NCBI RefSeq assembly: GCF_003074055.1
Contig: NZ_CP029043.1
Location: 2,410,501-2,474,500 of the forward strand
Origin: Streptomyces nigra
GTDB lineage: Bacteria; Actinomycetota; Actinomycetes; Streptomycetales; Streptomycetaceae
Length of the DNA: 64,000 bases
Reading direction: 5' to 3'
The notes under the pieces were generated by a model, which did not search any database, was not told the origin of the DNA, and worked only from the letters and a program-made list of their open reading frames with translations. Below, one piece after another: positions 17,713 to 25,771 of the stretch (its first letter is position 1; each line of letters starts with the position of its first letter). The position numbers and the translations under genes are program-made.

Positions 17713-18783
17713 TCAGTCCTTCGTGAGAGCGGTCGTACTGCTACCAAGAGTACGTGTCTCGCGGCCCGGAGGTTCCCGCCGGGCCACCACCTCGCGCTGC
17801 TTCGGCTCTCCGAAGAGCATCCGGCGCATGTCGGCGCGGGCCTGCCGGGCGGACTCCCGGACCGACGCCAGGGCCTGCCGGGTGGCCCGCCCCACAGCGC
17901 GCGCGGCCTCGGCGGCGGGCCGCAGGACGACGTCCCGTACGACGTGTCCGACCGGCGTGAGCACGGTCCGGTACACCCAGCGCACCGGCTCCACGAAGAT
18001 CCACCGGAAGAGGGTCCCGAGAAAGCGCCCGACCGCGCGCGAGATGTGCCCCGCGATCCGCCAGGCGTGCCCGATGGCGTCCCCGACCTCCCGTCCGACG
18101 ACGGCGAGCACCCGCCCGACCGGCGTCAGCACCCAGCGCCACAGTCCCACCGCAGGCAGCACGAACAGAACCCGGAAGATCCAGTACAGACCGACCCCGA
18201 TGCCGGTGGCGACGGCCTGCACGGTCCAGGCGATCGCACGTCCGACGGGCGCGAGGACCCATGTGTACAGCCACACGGCAGGTACGACGAAGAGGTACCG
18301 CCCCAGCCAGGCCAGCGCCCCGAGGACACCGATCCCGGCCGCCGCGAGAACCGCGCCGATCCCCCGCAGCACCCACATGACCGCCCGCCAGAAGGGCGCG
18401 AGCACGCGCGTGTAGAGCCACACCAGACCGGCCGCCATCCCCCGGCCCACCCACGCGCACGCGTGCCCGAGCGGAGTGAGCACGTACCGGTACAGCCAGA
18501 CGAGGGGGACGACGACCAGGACGTTCCCCAGCCAGGCGAGACCCCGGCCGAGGGGCACGAGGACGTACCGCCACAGGGCGACGAACGGCCAGACGAACAG
18601 GGCCCGCCCCAGGGGGCGCAGCACGGCGTCCCACAGGACGCGCCCGGCGACGACGAGCGCGTCCCACACCATCCGCACCGGCACGACCAGCAGAAGGACG
18701 ACGATGCGCACGGGTATGCGGATCGCGACCACCAGGCACCCTTCGGGCTCCTGGCGCGGCGGCGGCGCTTTCTCCAGATCCAT
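17713..18783 (-). CDS. Repeat-built integral membrane protein
   Basis: A 356-residue protein of unknown function. After a short soluble N-terminus it is almost wholly hydrophobic from residue 17 to 300 and is built from at least six repeats of about 25-40 residues. Each repeat contains a core like W-x-Y-x-x-VLxPxGRxxAW: for example WRYVLVPLGRGLAWLG, WLYRYVLTPLGHACAW, WLYTRVLAPFWRAVMW, WLYTWVLAPVGRAIAW and WRWVLTPVGRVLAVVG. The last 80 residues are basic and soluble (GRATRQALASVRESAR). The ATG at 18783 has a poor ribosome binding site. The gene runs 48 bp upstream of the DUF2344 gene. I know of no named family; a membrane scaffold or amphipathic-helix array is a guess. Confidence 0.75.
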   Translation of the reverse strand: MDLEKAPPPRQEPEGCLVVAIRIPVRIVVLLLVVPVRMVWDALVVAGRVLWDAVLRPLGRALFVWPFVALWRYVLVPLGRGLAWLGNVLVVVPLVWLYRYVLTPLGHACAWVGRGMAAGLVWLYTRVLAPFWRAVMWVLRGIGAVLAAAGIGVLGALAWLGRYLFVVPAVWLYTWVLAPVGRAIAWTVQAVATGIGVGLYWIFRVLFVLPAVGLWRWVLTPVGRVLAVVGREVGDAIGHAWRIAGHISRAVGRFLGTLFRWIFVEPVRWVYRTVLTPVGHVVRDVVLRPAAEAARAVGRATRQALASVRESARQARADMRRMLFGEPKQREVVARREPPGRETRTLGSSTTALTKD

Positions 18784-18840
18784 ACCGGCGTAGACGCGGC
18801 GGTGGCCTGGACGGATGCACTTTCGCGCCGACGATCTGCG

Positions 18841-19431
18841 TCAGTAGGAGGCGGTCCGGTCGAAGTCGGTGATGTTGAGCCTGACGCCCTGAGCGGTCTT
18901 GAGCGTCGTGAAGGTCTCGCCCTTGGCGGTCTGACCGGGCTGGACCGCCGTCTCGATCTCGGTCCCGTTGTCCAGCCGTGTGCCGTCGGAGCCGACGGCC
19001 TCCCACTCCCACGAGTAGTCCGACTTCCCGCTGCTGTTGTTACGGATCGTCCAGGTGAGCCAGATGTCGTTGATCCCGGCCTGCGAACGGTCGTCGACCT
19101 GGAAGCTGGTGAGATCGTCCCGCTCGCTCTTGCCCTTGCGGGTCTCCCCCTGAGGCGTCGTCGCGGTGGGCGCGGACGTCGTGGAGTCATCGCCGTCGTC
19201 CCCCGCCACCACGGCCACGGCGACTCCGATGGCGACCACCACGACCAATGCCCCCGCGCATCCCCACAGACAGCCGCGGCTACGACGCCTCTTCTGCGGC
19301 GGCCCGGACGGCGGCGGCCACCCGGCGGGAGGCGGCGGGCCGTTGCCGCGCTCACCCCACTGGGGGCCACCCGCCCCGCTTCCGCGATCACCCCACTGAG
19401 GACCACCCGCGGGCGGCTGGTTCGCCAGCAT
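18841..19431 (-). CDS. Single-pass membrane protein with DUF4352-like extracytoplasmic domain
   Basis: About 196 residues. The first 55 are Pro/Gly-rich with repeats of GGPQWGERG, followed by an arginine cluster and one membrane helix (CLWGCAGALVVVVAIGVAVA). The outer part starts after an Asp/Thr-rich linker and contains INDIWLTWTIRNNSSGKSDY and LNITDFDRTASY, which resembles the immunoglobulin-like DUF4352 fold that reports or stabilises surface complexes. The ATG at 19431 follows GGAGG; another start at 19461 is possible. It is divergent from the next plus-strand gene. Function unknown. Confidence 0.7.
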   Translation of the reverse strand: MLANQPPAGGPQWGDRGSGAGGPQWGERGNGPPPPAGWPPPSGPPQKRRRSRGCLWGCAGALVVVVAIGVAVAVVAGDDGDDSTTSAPTATTPQGETRKGKSERDDLTSFQVDDRSQAGINDIWLTWTIRNNSSGKSDYSWEWEAVGSDGTRLDNGTEIETAVQPGQTAKGETFTTLKTAQGVRLNITDFDRTASY

Positions 19432-19573
19432 CTGCACCACCTCCTCGACGGCTGTTGCCAAGCTAGGAAGCGGCGGTCACCACGGCGAACGGAGCGCGGC
19501 CAGTCAGGCGACGGCCGGGCGCCGATGTCAGTGCTGGTCGGTAGGGTGCGCGCAACGAGTGGGAGGGGGACCC

Positions 19574-20146
19574 ATGGGGTTCTCGGGGCATCTGGTCTTC
19601 GCGCGCAGCAGCGGTCCACTGCGGGAGAGCCCTCTGTTCGAGGGCGTCGAGGACATCGTCGAACCGGAGGGGCGGCGCCCCGGCGGCTGGCAGACCGTGC
19701 AGCTCCGGCAGGGCACCTGGAACGCCGAACGCCTCCCCGCCCTCGTCGACCGGTCCGGCGCCCCCGCCTGCGTCGCCGACGTCTCCGACAGCGACCTGGC
19801 CCTGGTCACCGGGCTGGACACCACCGGCCGGAGCTGGCAGGCGTGGCTCAACCTGGACGCCGTCGCCCGGCTGCTCGTGGAGGAGCCCGACGACGTGGAC
19901 GACCCGATCACCTGGCTCTACACACCGGCGTTCCACGAGGCGGTCCGGCTCAAGCTCGCCGAACTCGACGAGGCCGTCCCGGAGGACGCCGAGGGCGCCC
20001 TCTCCTGGGCCAGAGCGGCCGGCGTCCACCCCACGGCCGACCGCTCCGCCATCGAACACCTGCTCCGCTCCCACGAGGTCTTCGCCGAGGACCTGTTCAC
20101 GGCCCTCCTGAACCTCCTGGGCTTCCCGCCACCGATGCCCGCCTGA
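19574..20146 (+). CDS. Hypothetical soluble protein, lone plus-strand gene
   Basis: A 190-residue acidic protein starting GFSGHLVFARSSGPLRESPL, with the ATG at 19574 behind GGAGGGGG. I recognise no domain. It has no signal peptide or membrane segment and is rich in Asp, Glu and Trp (WQTVQLRQGTWNAERL, DDPITWLYTPAFHEAVRLK). The C-terminal half looks helical. Codon use is normal for the chromosome. It is the only plus-strand gene between 1 and 36 kb, and shares a 142-bp divergent promoter region with the membrane protein on its left. Confidence 0.75.
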   Translation: MGFSGHLVFARSSGPLRESPLFEGVEDIVEPEGRRPGGWQTVQLRQGTWNAERLPALVDRSGAPACVADVSDSDLALVTGLDTTGRSWQAWLNLDAVARLLVEEPDDVDDPITWLYTPAFHEAVRLKLAELDEAVPEDAEGALSWARAAGVHPTADRSAIEHLLRSHEVFAEDLFTALLNLLGFPPPMPA

Positions 20147-20153
20147 CGGGCGC

Positions 20154-20594
20154 CTATGGGACGCCGGCGCCGGGTCCAGGCACCTCGTATCCGGCCGGGG
20201 CGAGCTTCATCACCAAATGCTCCAGCTGCCCGGGCACCACCGCGAGCCGGACGTCCCCGTGGGCGGAGGCGCACTCCACCACCAGGACTCGGTGGTGGAG
20301 CCGGTTCCTCTCACGCCCCTCGGCCATCCGGATCCGCACGATCCGCGCGTCCGACGGCAGCACGGGCCCCTCGGGGCGCGACGAAGGGCGTTCCCACGAC
20401 CACGTCCCCGCCGCGATCACGAAGGACCCGCGCACCCAGCGATCGGACCCCGCCGGGCTGATCCGGCAGGGAATCGCGACGCGCCGCCCGTCGACGAGCC
20501 GAGCGCTCAGCCGTCCCTGCCGCCCGTTGAGGAAGGAGGCGGCGGCCCAGGCCCCGAAGAGGACACCGACCACCAACAACTGGACGCTTCGCAT
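20154..20594 (-). CDS. DUF2550-like membrane-anchored protein
   Basis: A protein of about 146 residues with one N-terminal membrane helix (SVQLLVVGVLFGAWAAASFL) and a small basic domain outside it. Features such as a conserved tryptophan in GSDRWVRGSFVIAAGTWSW and a PDZ-sized beta-rich body resemble DUF2550 proteins, which in actinobacteria usually sit next to atpC. The match is by overall pattern only. The ATG at 20594 was chosen over in-frame GTG at 20600 and TTG at 20606. It converges on the plus-strand gene with only 7 bp between stops. Confidence 0.55.
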   Translation of the reverse strand: MRSVQLLVVGVLFGAWAAASFLNGRQGRLSARLVDGRRVAIPCRISPAGSDRWVRGSFVIAAGTWSWERPSSRPEGPVLPSDARIVRIRMAEGRERNRLHHRVLVVECASAHGDVRLAVVPGQLEHLVMKLAPAGYEVPGPGAGVP

Positions 20595-20647
20595 ACCCAC
20601 ATCCAAACAGCGCGCACCCGGAAGATCCAGGGCTCCGTCACACGCCC

Positions 20648-20815
20648 CTACTCCACCTCGATGCCGTAGTCCTGGAGGAGTTCTTCGAGACCTCGTGCGT
20701 AGCCCTTTCCGCCGAGGACGAAGTCCCAGTCACCGTTCGGCCGGTGCCGGAAGGAGCCCAGCACCAAGGCCGTCTCCCCGGCACGGCCGTCCGAGAGCCC
20801 GCGCAGGGCGTCGGG
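20648..20815 (-). pseudogene. TerD-family C-terminal fragment
   Basis: The open frame here ends with about 53 residues that match the C-terminus of TerD/TerX tellurite-resistance and stress proteins: GETALVLGSFRHRPNGDW, then GGKGYARGLEELLQDYGI. An intact TerD is about 190 residues with two Ca-binding sites; the first three quarters are absent, and the upstream 60 bp to the next gene show no remainder. I read it as a decayed remnant. The same frame is open to 20869 but that part is not TerD-like. Confidence 0.75.
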
Positions 20816-20887
20816 AACCGCTACCGTGCGGCCAAGGCGACGACCCGGCAACCGCGCGGACGGGTTCAACAGCCCTCAGGAGGCCCT

Positions 20888-20937
20888 TGACCGCCGAGGG
20901 CAGAAGCAGCCCACCCGGCGCCCTGAGGGGGCGGTCA
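20888..20937 (-). terminator. Terminator overlapping the radical-SAM stop codon
   Basis: The arm 20930-20937 (ggcggtca, containing the stop codon) pairs with 20888-20895 (tgaccgcc) across an internal region that can form a second stem (gagggc with gccctg). It lies at the 3' end of the TIGR03960 gene. Confidence 0.5.
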
Positions 20938-22908
20938 GTGAGAGTGACCGCTCGGCGCCGACGCAGCGTTCTTGACCGTCAGAGGCAGCAGCTTCTTGCC
21001 CGTCGGGCCGATCTGGATGTGGGTGTCCATCTGAGGACACACGCCGCAATCGAAGCACGGCGTCCAGCGGCAGTCCTCGACCTCCGTCTCGTCGAGGGCG
21101 TCCTGCCAGTCCTCCCAGAGCCAGTCCTTGTCGAGGCCGGAGTCCAGGTGGTCCCAAGGGAGGACCTCCTCGTACGTGCGCTCGCGCGTCGTGTACCAGT
21201 CGACGTCGACGCCGAACGGGGCCAGCGCCTTGTCCGCGCAGGCCATCCAGCGGTCGTAGGAGAAGTGCTCGCGCCAGCCGTCGAAGCGGCCGCCGTCGTC
21301 GTAGACCGCACGGATGACGGCGCCGATGCGGCGGTCGCCGCGGGAGAGCAGGCCCTCGACGATGCCGGGCTTGCCGTCGTGGTAGCGGAAGCCGATGGAG
21401 CGGCCGTACTTCTTGTCGCCGCGGATCTTGTCGCGGAGCTTCTCCAGGCGGGCGTCCGTCTCCTCCGCCGAGAGCTGCGGGGCCCACTGGAAGGGGGTGT
21501 GGGGCTTGGGGACGAAGCCGCCGATGGAGACCGTGCAGCGGATGTCGTTGGAGCGCGAGACCTCTCGGCCCTTCGCGATCACCTTGGTCGCCATGTCTGC
21601 GATCTGCAGGACGTCCTCGTCGGTCTCCGTCGGCAGGCCGCACATGAAGTACAGCTTCACCTGGCGCCAGCCGTTGCCGTACGCGGTGGCGACCGTGCGG
21701 ATCAGGTCGTCCTCGGAGACCATCTTGTTGATGACCTTGCGCATGCGCTCGGAGCCGCCCTCGGGGGCGAAGGTGAGGCCGGAGCGGCGGCCGTTGCGCG
21801 TCAGCTCGTTCGCCAGGTCGACGTTGAAGGCGTCCACGCGGGTGGAGGGGAGGGAGAGGCCGATCTTGTCTTCCTCGTACCGGTCCGCCAGGCCCTTCGC
21901 GATGTCGCCGATCTCCGAGTGGTCGGCCGAGGAGAGGGACAGCAGGCCCACCTCTTCGAAGCCTGTCGCCTTCAGGCCCTTTTCGACCATGTCACCGATG
22001 CCGGTGATGGAGCGTTCACGAACCGGGCGGGTGATCATGCCGGCCTGGCAGAAGCGGCATCCTCGGGTGCAGCCGCGGAAGATCTCCACGGACATGCGCT
22101 CGTGGACGGTCTCGGCCAGCGGCACGAGGGGCTGCTTGGGATAGGGCCACTCATCGAGGTCCATGACGGTGTGCTTGGAGACCCGCCACGGGACGCCCGA
22201 CCTGTTGGGGACCACGCGGGCGATCCGGCCGTCGGGGAGGTACTCGACGTCGTAGAACGCCGGGATGTAGACACCGCCGGTCTTCGCCAGGCGGAACAGG
22301 ACCTCCTCGCGGCCGCCGGGCCGGCCCTCGGCCTTCCACTCGCGGATGACGCGGGTCATGTCCAGGACGGCCTGCTCGCCGTCGCCGATGACGGCGGCGT
22401 CGATGAAGTCGGCGATCGGCTCGGGGTTGAACGCGGCGTGTCCGCCGGCCAGCACGATCGGGTCGTCGATCGTGCGGTCCTTGGACTCCAGCGGGATGCC
22501 CGCGAGGTCCAGGGCGGCCAGCATGTTCGTGTAGCCGAGCTCGGTGGAGAAGGACAGGCCGAACACGTCGAAGGCCTTCACCGGGCGGTGGCTGTCCACC
22601 GTGAACTGCGGGACGTGGTGCTCCCGCACCAGGGCCTCCAGGTCCGGCCACACGCTGTAGGTGCGCTCGGCGAGGACGCCCTCCTGCTCGTTCAGGACCT
22701 CGTAGAGGATCATGACGCCCTGGTTGGGCAGCCCGACCTCGTAGGCGTCGGGGTACATGAGCGCCCAGCGGACGTCGCAGGACTCCCACGGCTTGACCGT
22801 GGAGTTGAGTTCTCCGCCGACGTACTGAATCGGCTTCTGCACATGCGGGAGCAGAGCTTCGAGCTGCGGGAACACGGACTCGGCGGCCGCAGCGGTTTCG
22901 GCAGACAT
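20935..22908 (-). CDS. TIGR03960 B12-binding domain radical SAM protein
   Basis: About 657 residues. An N-terminal cobalamin-binding-like domain (ALMYPDAYEVGLPN, GLSFSTELGYTN, VLAGGHAAFNPEP) precedes a radical SAM core with the 4Fe-4S motif GCTRGCRFC. Near the C-terminus CFDCGVC could bind a second cluster. The substrate is unknown. TIGR03960 is functionally linked, and in many phyla fused, to TIGR03936 (DUF2344), found here at 16882-17664. Both flank RNase E/G in many genomes, so a role in rRNA, ribosome or tRNA modification is often suspected. I chose the ATG at 22908 because GAAGG precedes it; the frame extends to 22953. Confidence 0.92.
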   Translation of the reverse strand: MSAETAAAAESVFPQLEALLPHVQKPIQYVGGELNSTVKPWESCDVRWALMYPDAYEVGLPNQGVMILYEVLNEQEGVLAERTYSVWPDLEALVREHHVPQFTVDSHRPVKAFDVFGLSFSTELGYTNMLAALDLAGIPLESKDRTIDDPIVLAGGHAAFNPEPIADFIDAAVIGDGEQAVLDMTRVIREWKAEGRPGGREEVLFRLAKTGGVYIPAFYDVEYLPDGRIARVVPNRSGVPWRVSKHTVMDLDEWPYPKQPLVPLAETVHERMSVEIFRGCTRGCRFCQAGMITRPVRERSITGIGDMVEKGLKATGFEEVGLLSLSSADHSEIGDIAKGLADRYEEDKIGLSLPSTRVDAFNVDLANELTRNGRRSGLTFAPEGGSERMRKVINKMVSEDDLIRTVATAYGNGWRQVKLYFMCGLPTETDEDVLQIADMATKVIAKGREVSRSNDIRCTVSIGGFVPKPHTPFQWAPQLSAEETDARLEKLRDKIRGDKKYGRSIGFRYHDGKPGIVEGLLSRGDRRIGAVIRAVYDDGGRFDGWREHFSYDRWMACADKALAPFGVDVDWYTTRERTYEEVLPWDHLDSGLDKDWLWEDWQDALDETEVEDCRWTPCFDCGVCPQMDTHIQIGPTGKKLLPLTVKNAASAPSGHSH

Positions 22909-22996
22909 CTCGCGAACCTTCGTGAGCTGGACTGAACTGACAGGGGTGACCATCTAGCGTAACGCGGCGCCGGACCCCCTCAGCACGCCCGATGGC

Positions 22997-24499
22997 TCAC
23001 AGGGCGTCCGCCCTGTGCTTCACCCCGTCCCAGAATCCGGGCAGCCCGGCCTCCACGGCGGCCGCCCGCTGCTCCTCCCGTCCGTACAGCAGCCCGAAGG
23101 TGAAGGCGCTGTGGCCCGCGGCGTGCGCGCCGGCGGCCAGCTCGCGCAGGGTCTGGCGGGCCATGACGCTGTCCTGGTGCTCGCCCAGCAGGTTCTGCAG
23201 AGCCTTCATGGACTTGACCAGGTCCTTGGCGGGGCCGTCGAGGGCCGGTACGGCCGCCTCCGCCGCGTACCGGGTCCGCTTGGTCTTCTTGCGGGCCTCG
23301 TGGATGGCCACGTCGCGCTCGGCGCCGGGCTCCAGGTCCAGTGCCTGCCGCACCAGCGCGGCCACCTTGCCGAAGTCCTTGCGTACGGCCTTGCCGAGCA
23401 CCTTGGCCGGCTTCTTCCCGGCGGCCTTCAGCAGTGGCGGGTCGGCGAGCACGCCGTCGAGCGCGTCGAGCAGTGCCAGATAGCGGCGGGAGTCGAGGAC
23501 GCCGATGAGCCGGGCGCTCGCGCCGCCGGGCCGCTCCCCCGCCCAGCTGCTCAGCCGCTCGGCGACGGGCCCGGCGACCAGGGAGGGCGGCACCTCGGCG
23601 AGGGCGGCGGAGAGGCGTTCGTTCAGGACTTCACGGTCCCGGTCCACGCCGAGCTCACCGGCCAGCCATTTCAGCTCGTCGGCGATCGGGTCGGTGACGG
23701 AGCGGTCGAGGACCTTGCCGAAGGACTTGAAGGCGCTTCGGGTGCGGCGGGTGGCGACGCGCATGCTGTGCACGGAGTCCTCGGTGTCCTGGCGCACGGC
23801 GGGGTCGAGGGCGACGATCGTGTCGCGCTGGGTGCGCAGATAGGCGAGGACGTGGTCGCCCGCGGTCCCCGACGGCTCCGGCGACGCGGCGGCGAGTGTC
23901 CTCGGAGCGGTCTCGGCCAGGGCGCGGGCCAGCTTGGACGGCGACGCGGACGGCCGTACGCCCGCCTTGCGCAGCTTCTTCTCGACCTGGTCGAGCAGGG
24001 CGGGGTCGCCGTCGTCGGCCAGTTCCACCTCGATCTCGGTCCACTGGGTGCGGCCGCCGCCTCCGGTGAGCCGCTCGGCCCGGACGGCGTCGACGCTGAT
24101 CTCGGCGAGCACCCGTCCGTCGGCGTCCACGAGGTCACGGGCGTCGCGGTCGGACCGCAGCCGGATCACCGGCACGAGTTGGGCGGTACGGACCCGTGAG
24201 CGGACCAGGGCGGCGAGGTCGTCGGGAAGTGTGTCGGAGAGCGGGGCCTGGATCTCGTCCCGGACGCCGGGGGCGACGGGGAATTTCAGATGCCAGCCGG
24301 CGTCGGAGCCGCCGGTGCGGCGACGGAGGGTGACCGACGCTCCGGCGAGGCGTTCGTCGGTGGTGTCGTAGTAGGTGGCGTCCAGGTGCGCGACCCCTTT
24401 GTCGATCACGGCCGCGACCCCGGCGACACCGGTCAGGTCGGGCAGGCTGCTGTCGTCGGACTCGTACTTCCGCTCGATCTCGCGCTTGGTGTCCGCCAT
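22997..24499 (-). CDS. CYTH-CHAD domain protein
   Basis: A 500-residue fusion. The N-terminal 190 residues form a CYTH triphosphate-tunnel domain, starting with the metal-binding signature EIERKYE and continuing with DATYYDT and VTLRRRTGG. The C-terminal part (from about 215) is a CHAD helical bundle with conserved His and Lys/Arg (VHSMRVATRRTRSAFK, HEARKKTKRTRYAAEA), a polyphosphate-binding fold. Such proteins hydrolyse tripolyphosphate or bind polyphosphate granules. It lies 88 bp upstream of the radical-SAM gene. Confidence 0.93.
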   Translation of the reverse strand: MADTKREIERKYESDDSSLPDLTGVAGVAAVIDKGVAHLDATYYDTTDERLAGASVTLRRRTGGSDAGWHLKFPVAPGVRDEIQAPLSDTLPDDLAALVRSRVRTAQLVPVIRLRSDRDARDLVDADGRVLAEISVDAVRAERLTGGGGRTQWTEIEVELADDGDPALLDQVEKKLRKAGVRPSASPSKLARALAETAPRTLAAASPEPSGTAGDHVLAYLRTQRDTIVALDPAVRQDTEDSVHSMRVATRRTRSAFKSFGKVLDRSVTDPIADELKWLAGELGVDRDREVLNERLSAALAEVPPSLVAGPVAERLSSWAGERPGGASARLIGVLDSRRYLALLDALDGVLADPPLLKAAGKKPAKVLGKAVRKDFGKVAALVRQALDLEPGAERDVAIHEARKKTKRTRYAAEAAVPALDGPAKDLVKSMKALQNLLGEHQDSVMARQTLRELAAGAHAAGHSAFTFGLLYGREEQRAAAVEAGLPGFWDGVKHRADAL

Positions 24500-24571
24500 G
24501 AACCGAATGTAAGCGGAGACCGGGTGCGGCGACAGGTTCTGCCGGCCCTGAACCGCCCGGTGTACGGCGGC

Positions 24572-25771
24572 TCAGGCCGACATCGGGCGTTGCACCCGGA
24601 TGGACTGGAGCAGTCCGACCGCCACCCAGACGGCGAACATCGACGATCCTCCGTAGGACACGAATGGCAGCGGCAGACCGGTGACCGGCATGATTCCGAG
24701 GGTCATCCCGACGTTCTCGAAGGACTGGAAGGCGAACCAGGCGACGATGCCCGCCGCGACGATCGTGCCGTACAGCTCGGTGGTCTCGCGGGCGATACGG
24801 CAGGCGCGCCAGAGGATGATGCCGAGCAGCAGGATGATCAGTCCGCCGCCGACGAAGCCGAGCTCCTCCCCCGCCACCGTGAAGACGAAGTCGGTCTGCT
24901 GCTCGGGGACGAACTGGCCGGTGGTCTGCGAGCCGTGGAACAGCCCCGACCCGGTCAGCCCGCCGGAGCCGATCGCGATGCGCGCCTGGTTGGTGTTGTA
25001 GCCGACGCCGGCCGGGTCGAGCTCGGGGTTGGCGAAGGCGGCGAAGCGGGCGATCTGGTAGTCGTCGAGGACGCCGAGCTGCCAGACGGCGATAGCGCCG
25101 CTGGTGCCCGCGCCGATGAGGCCGAATACCCAGCGGTTGGAGGCGCCGGAGGCGAGCAGCACCCCGAGCACGATGATGACCATGACCATGACCGAGCCGA
25201 GGTCGGGCATGAGCAGGACGATCAGCATGGGTACGGCGGCCAGGCCGAGGGCCTGCACGACCGTGCGGTGGTCGGGGTACTGCTTGTCGCCCGCGTCGAC
25301 GCGCGCGGCCAGCAGCATCGCCATGCCCAGGATGATCGTGACCTTGACGAACTCCGAGGGCTGCAGCGAGAAGCCGCCGGGGAGCTTGATCCAGGAGTGG
25401 GCGCCGTTGATGGTGGAGCCGAGCGGGGTGAGCACCAGCAGGATCAGGAAGACGGACAGGCCGTAGAGGATGGGCACGGCCGTGCGCAGGGCGCGGTGGC
25501 CCAGCCACACGGTCCCGACCATGAGGGCGAGGCCGATCCCCGTGTTCAGCAGGTGCCGGACCAGGAAGTAGTACGGGTCGCCCTGGTTGAGCTCGGTGCG
25601 GTTGCGGGTCGCCGAGTAGACCAGGACGCAGCCGATCAGCGACAGGGCGATTCCGGCCAGCAGTATCGGCCAGTCCAGTCGGCGGGCCAGCGAGTCACGG
25701 GCGAGCAGGCGGGACAGGCCCGCCCGCTGTGGCCCGTAACCGGAGACCTGGAAGCTGTTGGCGCCGGTCAT
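24572..25771 (-). CDS. rodA: RodA/FtsW-type SEDS peptidoglycan glycosyltransferase
   Basis: A 399-residue multi-spanning SEDS protein with about ten membrane helices. Signatures include SATRNRTELNQGDPYYF near the first loop, GSTINGAHSWIKL, MPDLGSVMVM, FVPEQQTDFVF and GLPLPFVSYGGSS. SEDS proteins polymerise lipid II and work with a class B PBP. The coding region overlaps the last 4 bp of mrdA (ATGA), so the two are translationally coupled. In S. coelicolor the homologue (sfr) acts in spore-wall synthesis with the Mre proteins. Confidence 0.95.
   Translation of the reverse strand: MTGANSFQVSGYGPQRAGLSRLLARDSLARRLDWPILLAGIALSLIGCVLVYSATRNRTELNQGDPYYFLVRHLLNTGIGLALMVGTVWLGHRALRTAVPILYGLSVFLILLVLTPLGSTINGAHSWIKLPGGFSLQPSEFVKVTIILGMAMLLAARVDAGDKQYPDHRTVVQALGLAAVPMLIVLLMPDLGSVMVMVIIVLGVLLASGASNRWVFGLIGAGTSGAIAVWQLGVLDDYQIARFAAFANPELDPAGVGYNTNQARIAIGSGGLTGSGLFHGSQTTGQFVPEQQTDFVFTVAGEELGFVGGGLIILLLGIILWRACRIARETTELYGTIVAAGIVAWFAFQSFENVGMTLGIMPVTGLPLPFVSYGGSSMFAVWVAVGLLQSIRVQRPMSA

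Noticed and set aside
16462..22935. A 2157-residue plus-strand open frame
   Set aside because: It crosses several well-supported minus-strand genes and terminators and has no homology-like motif.
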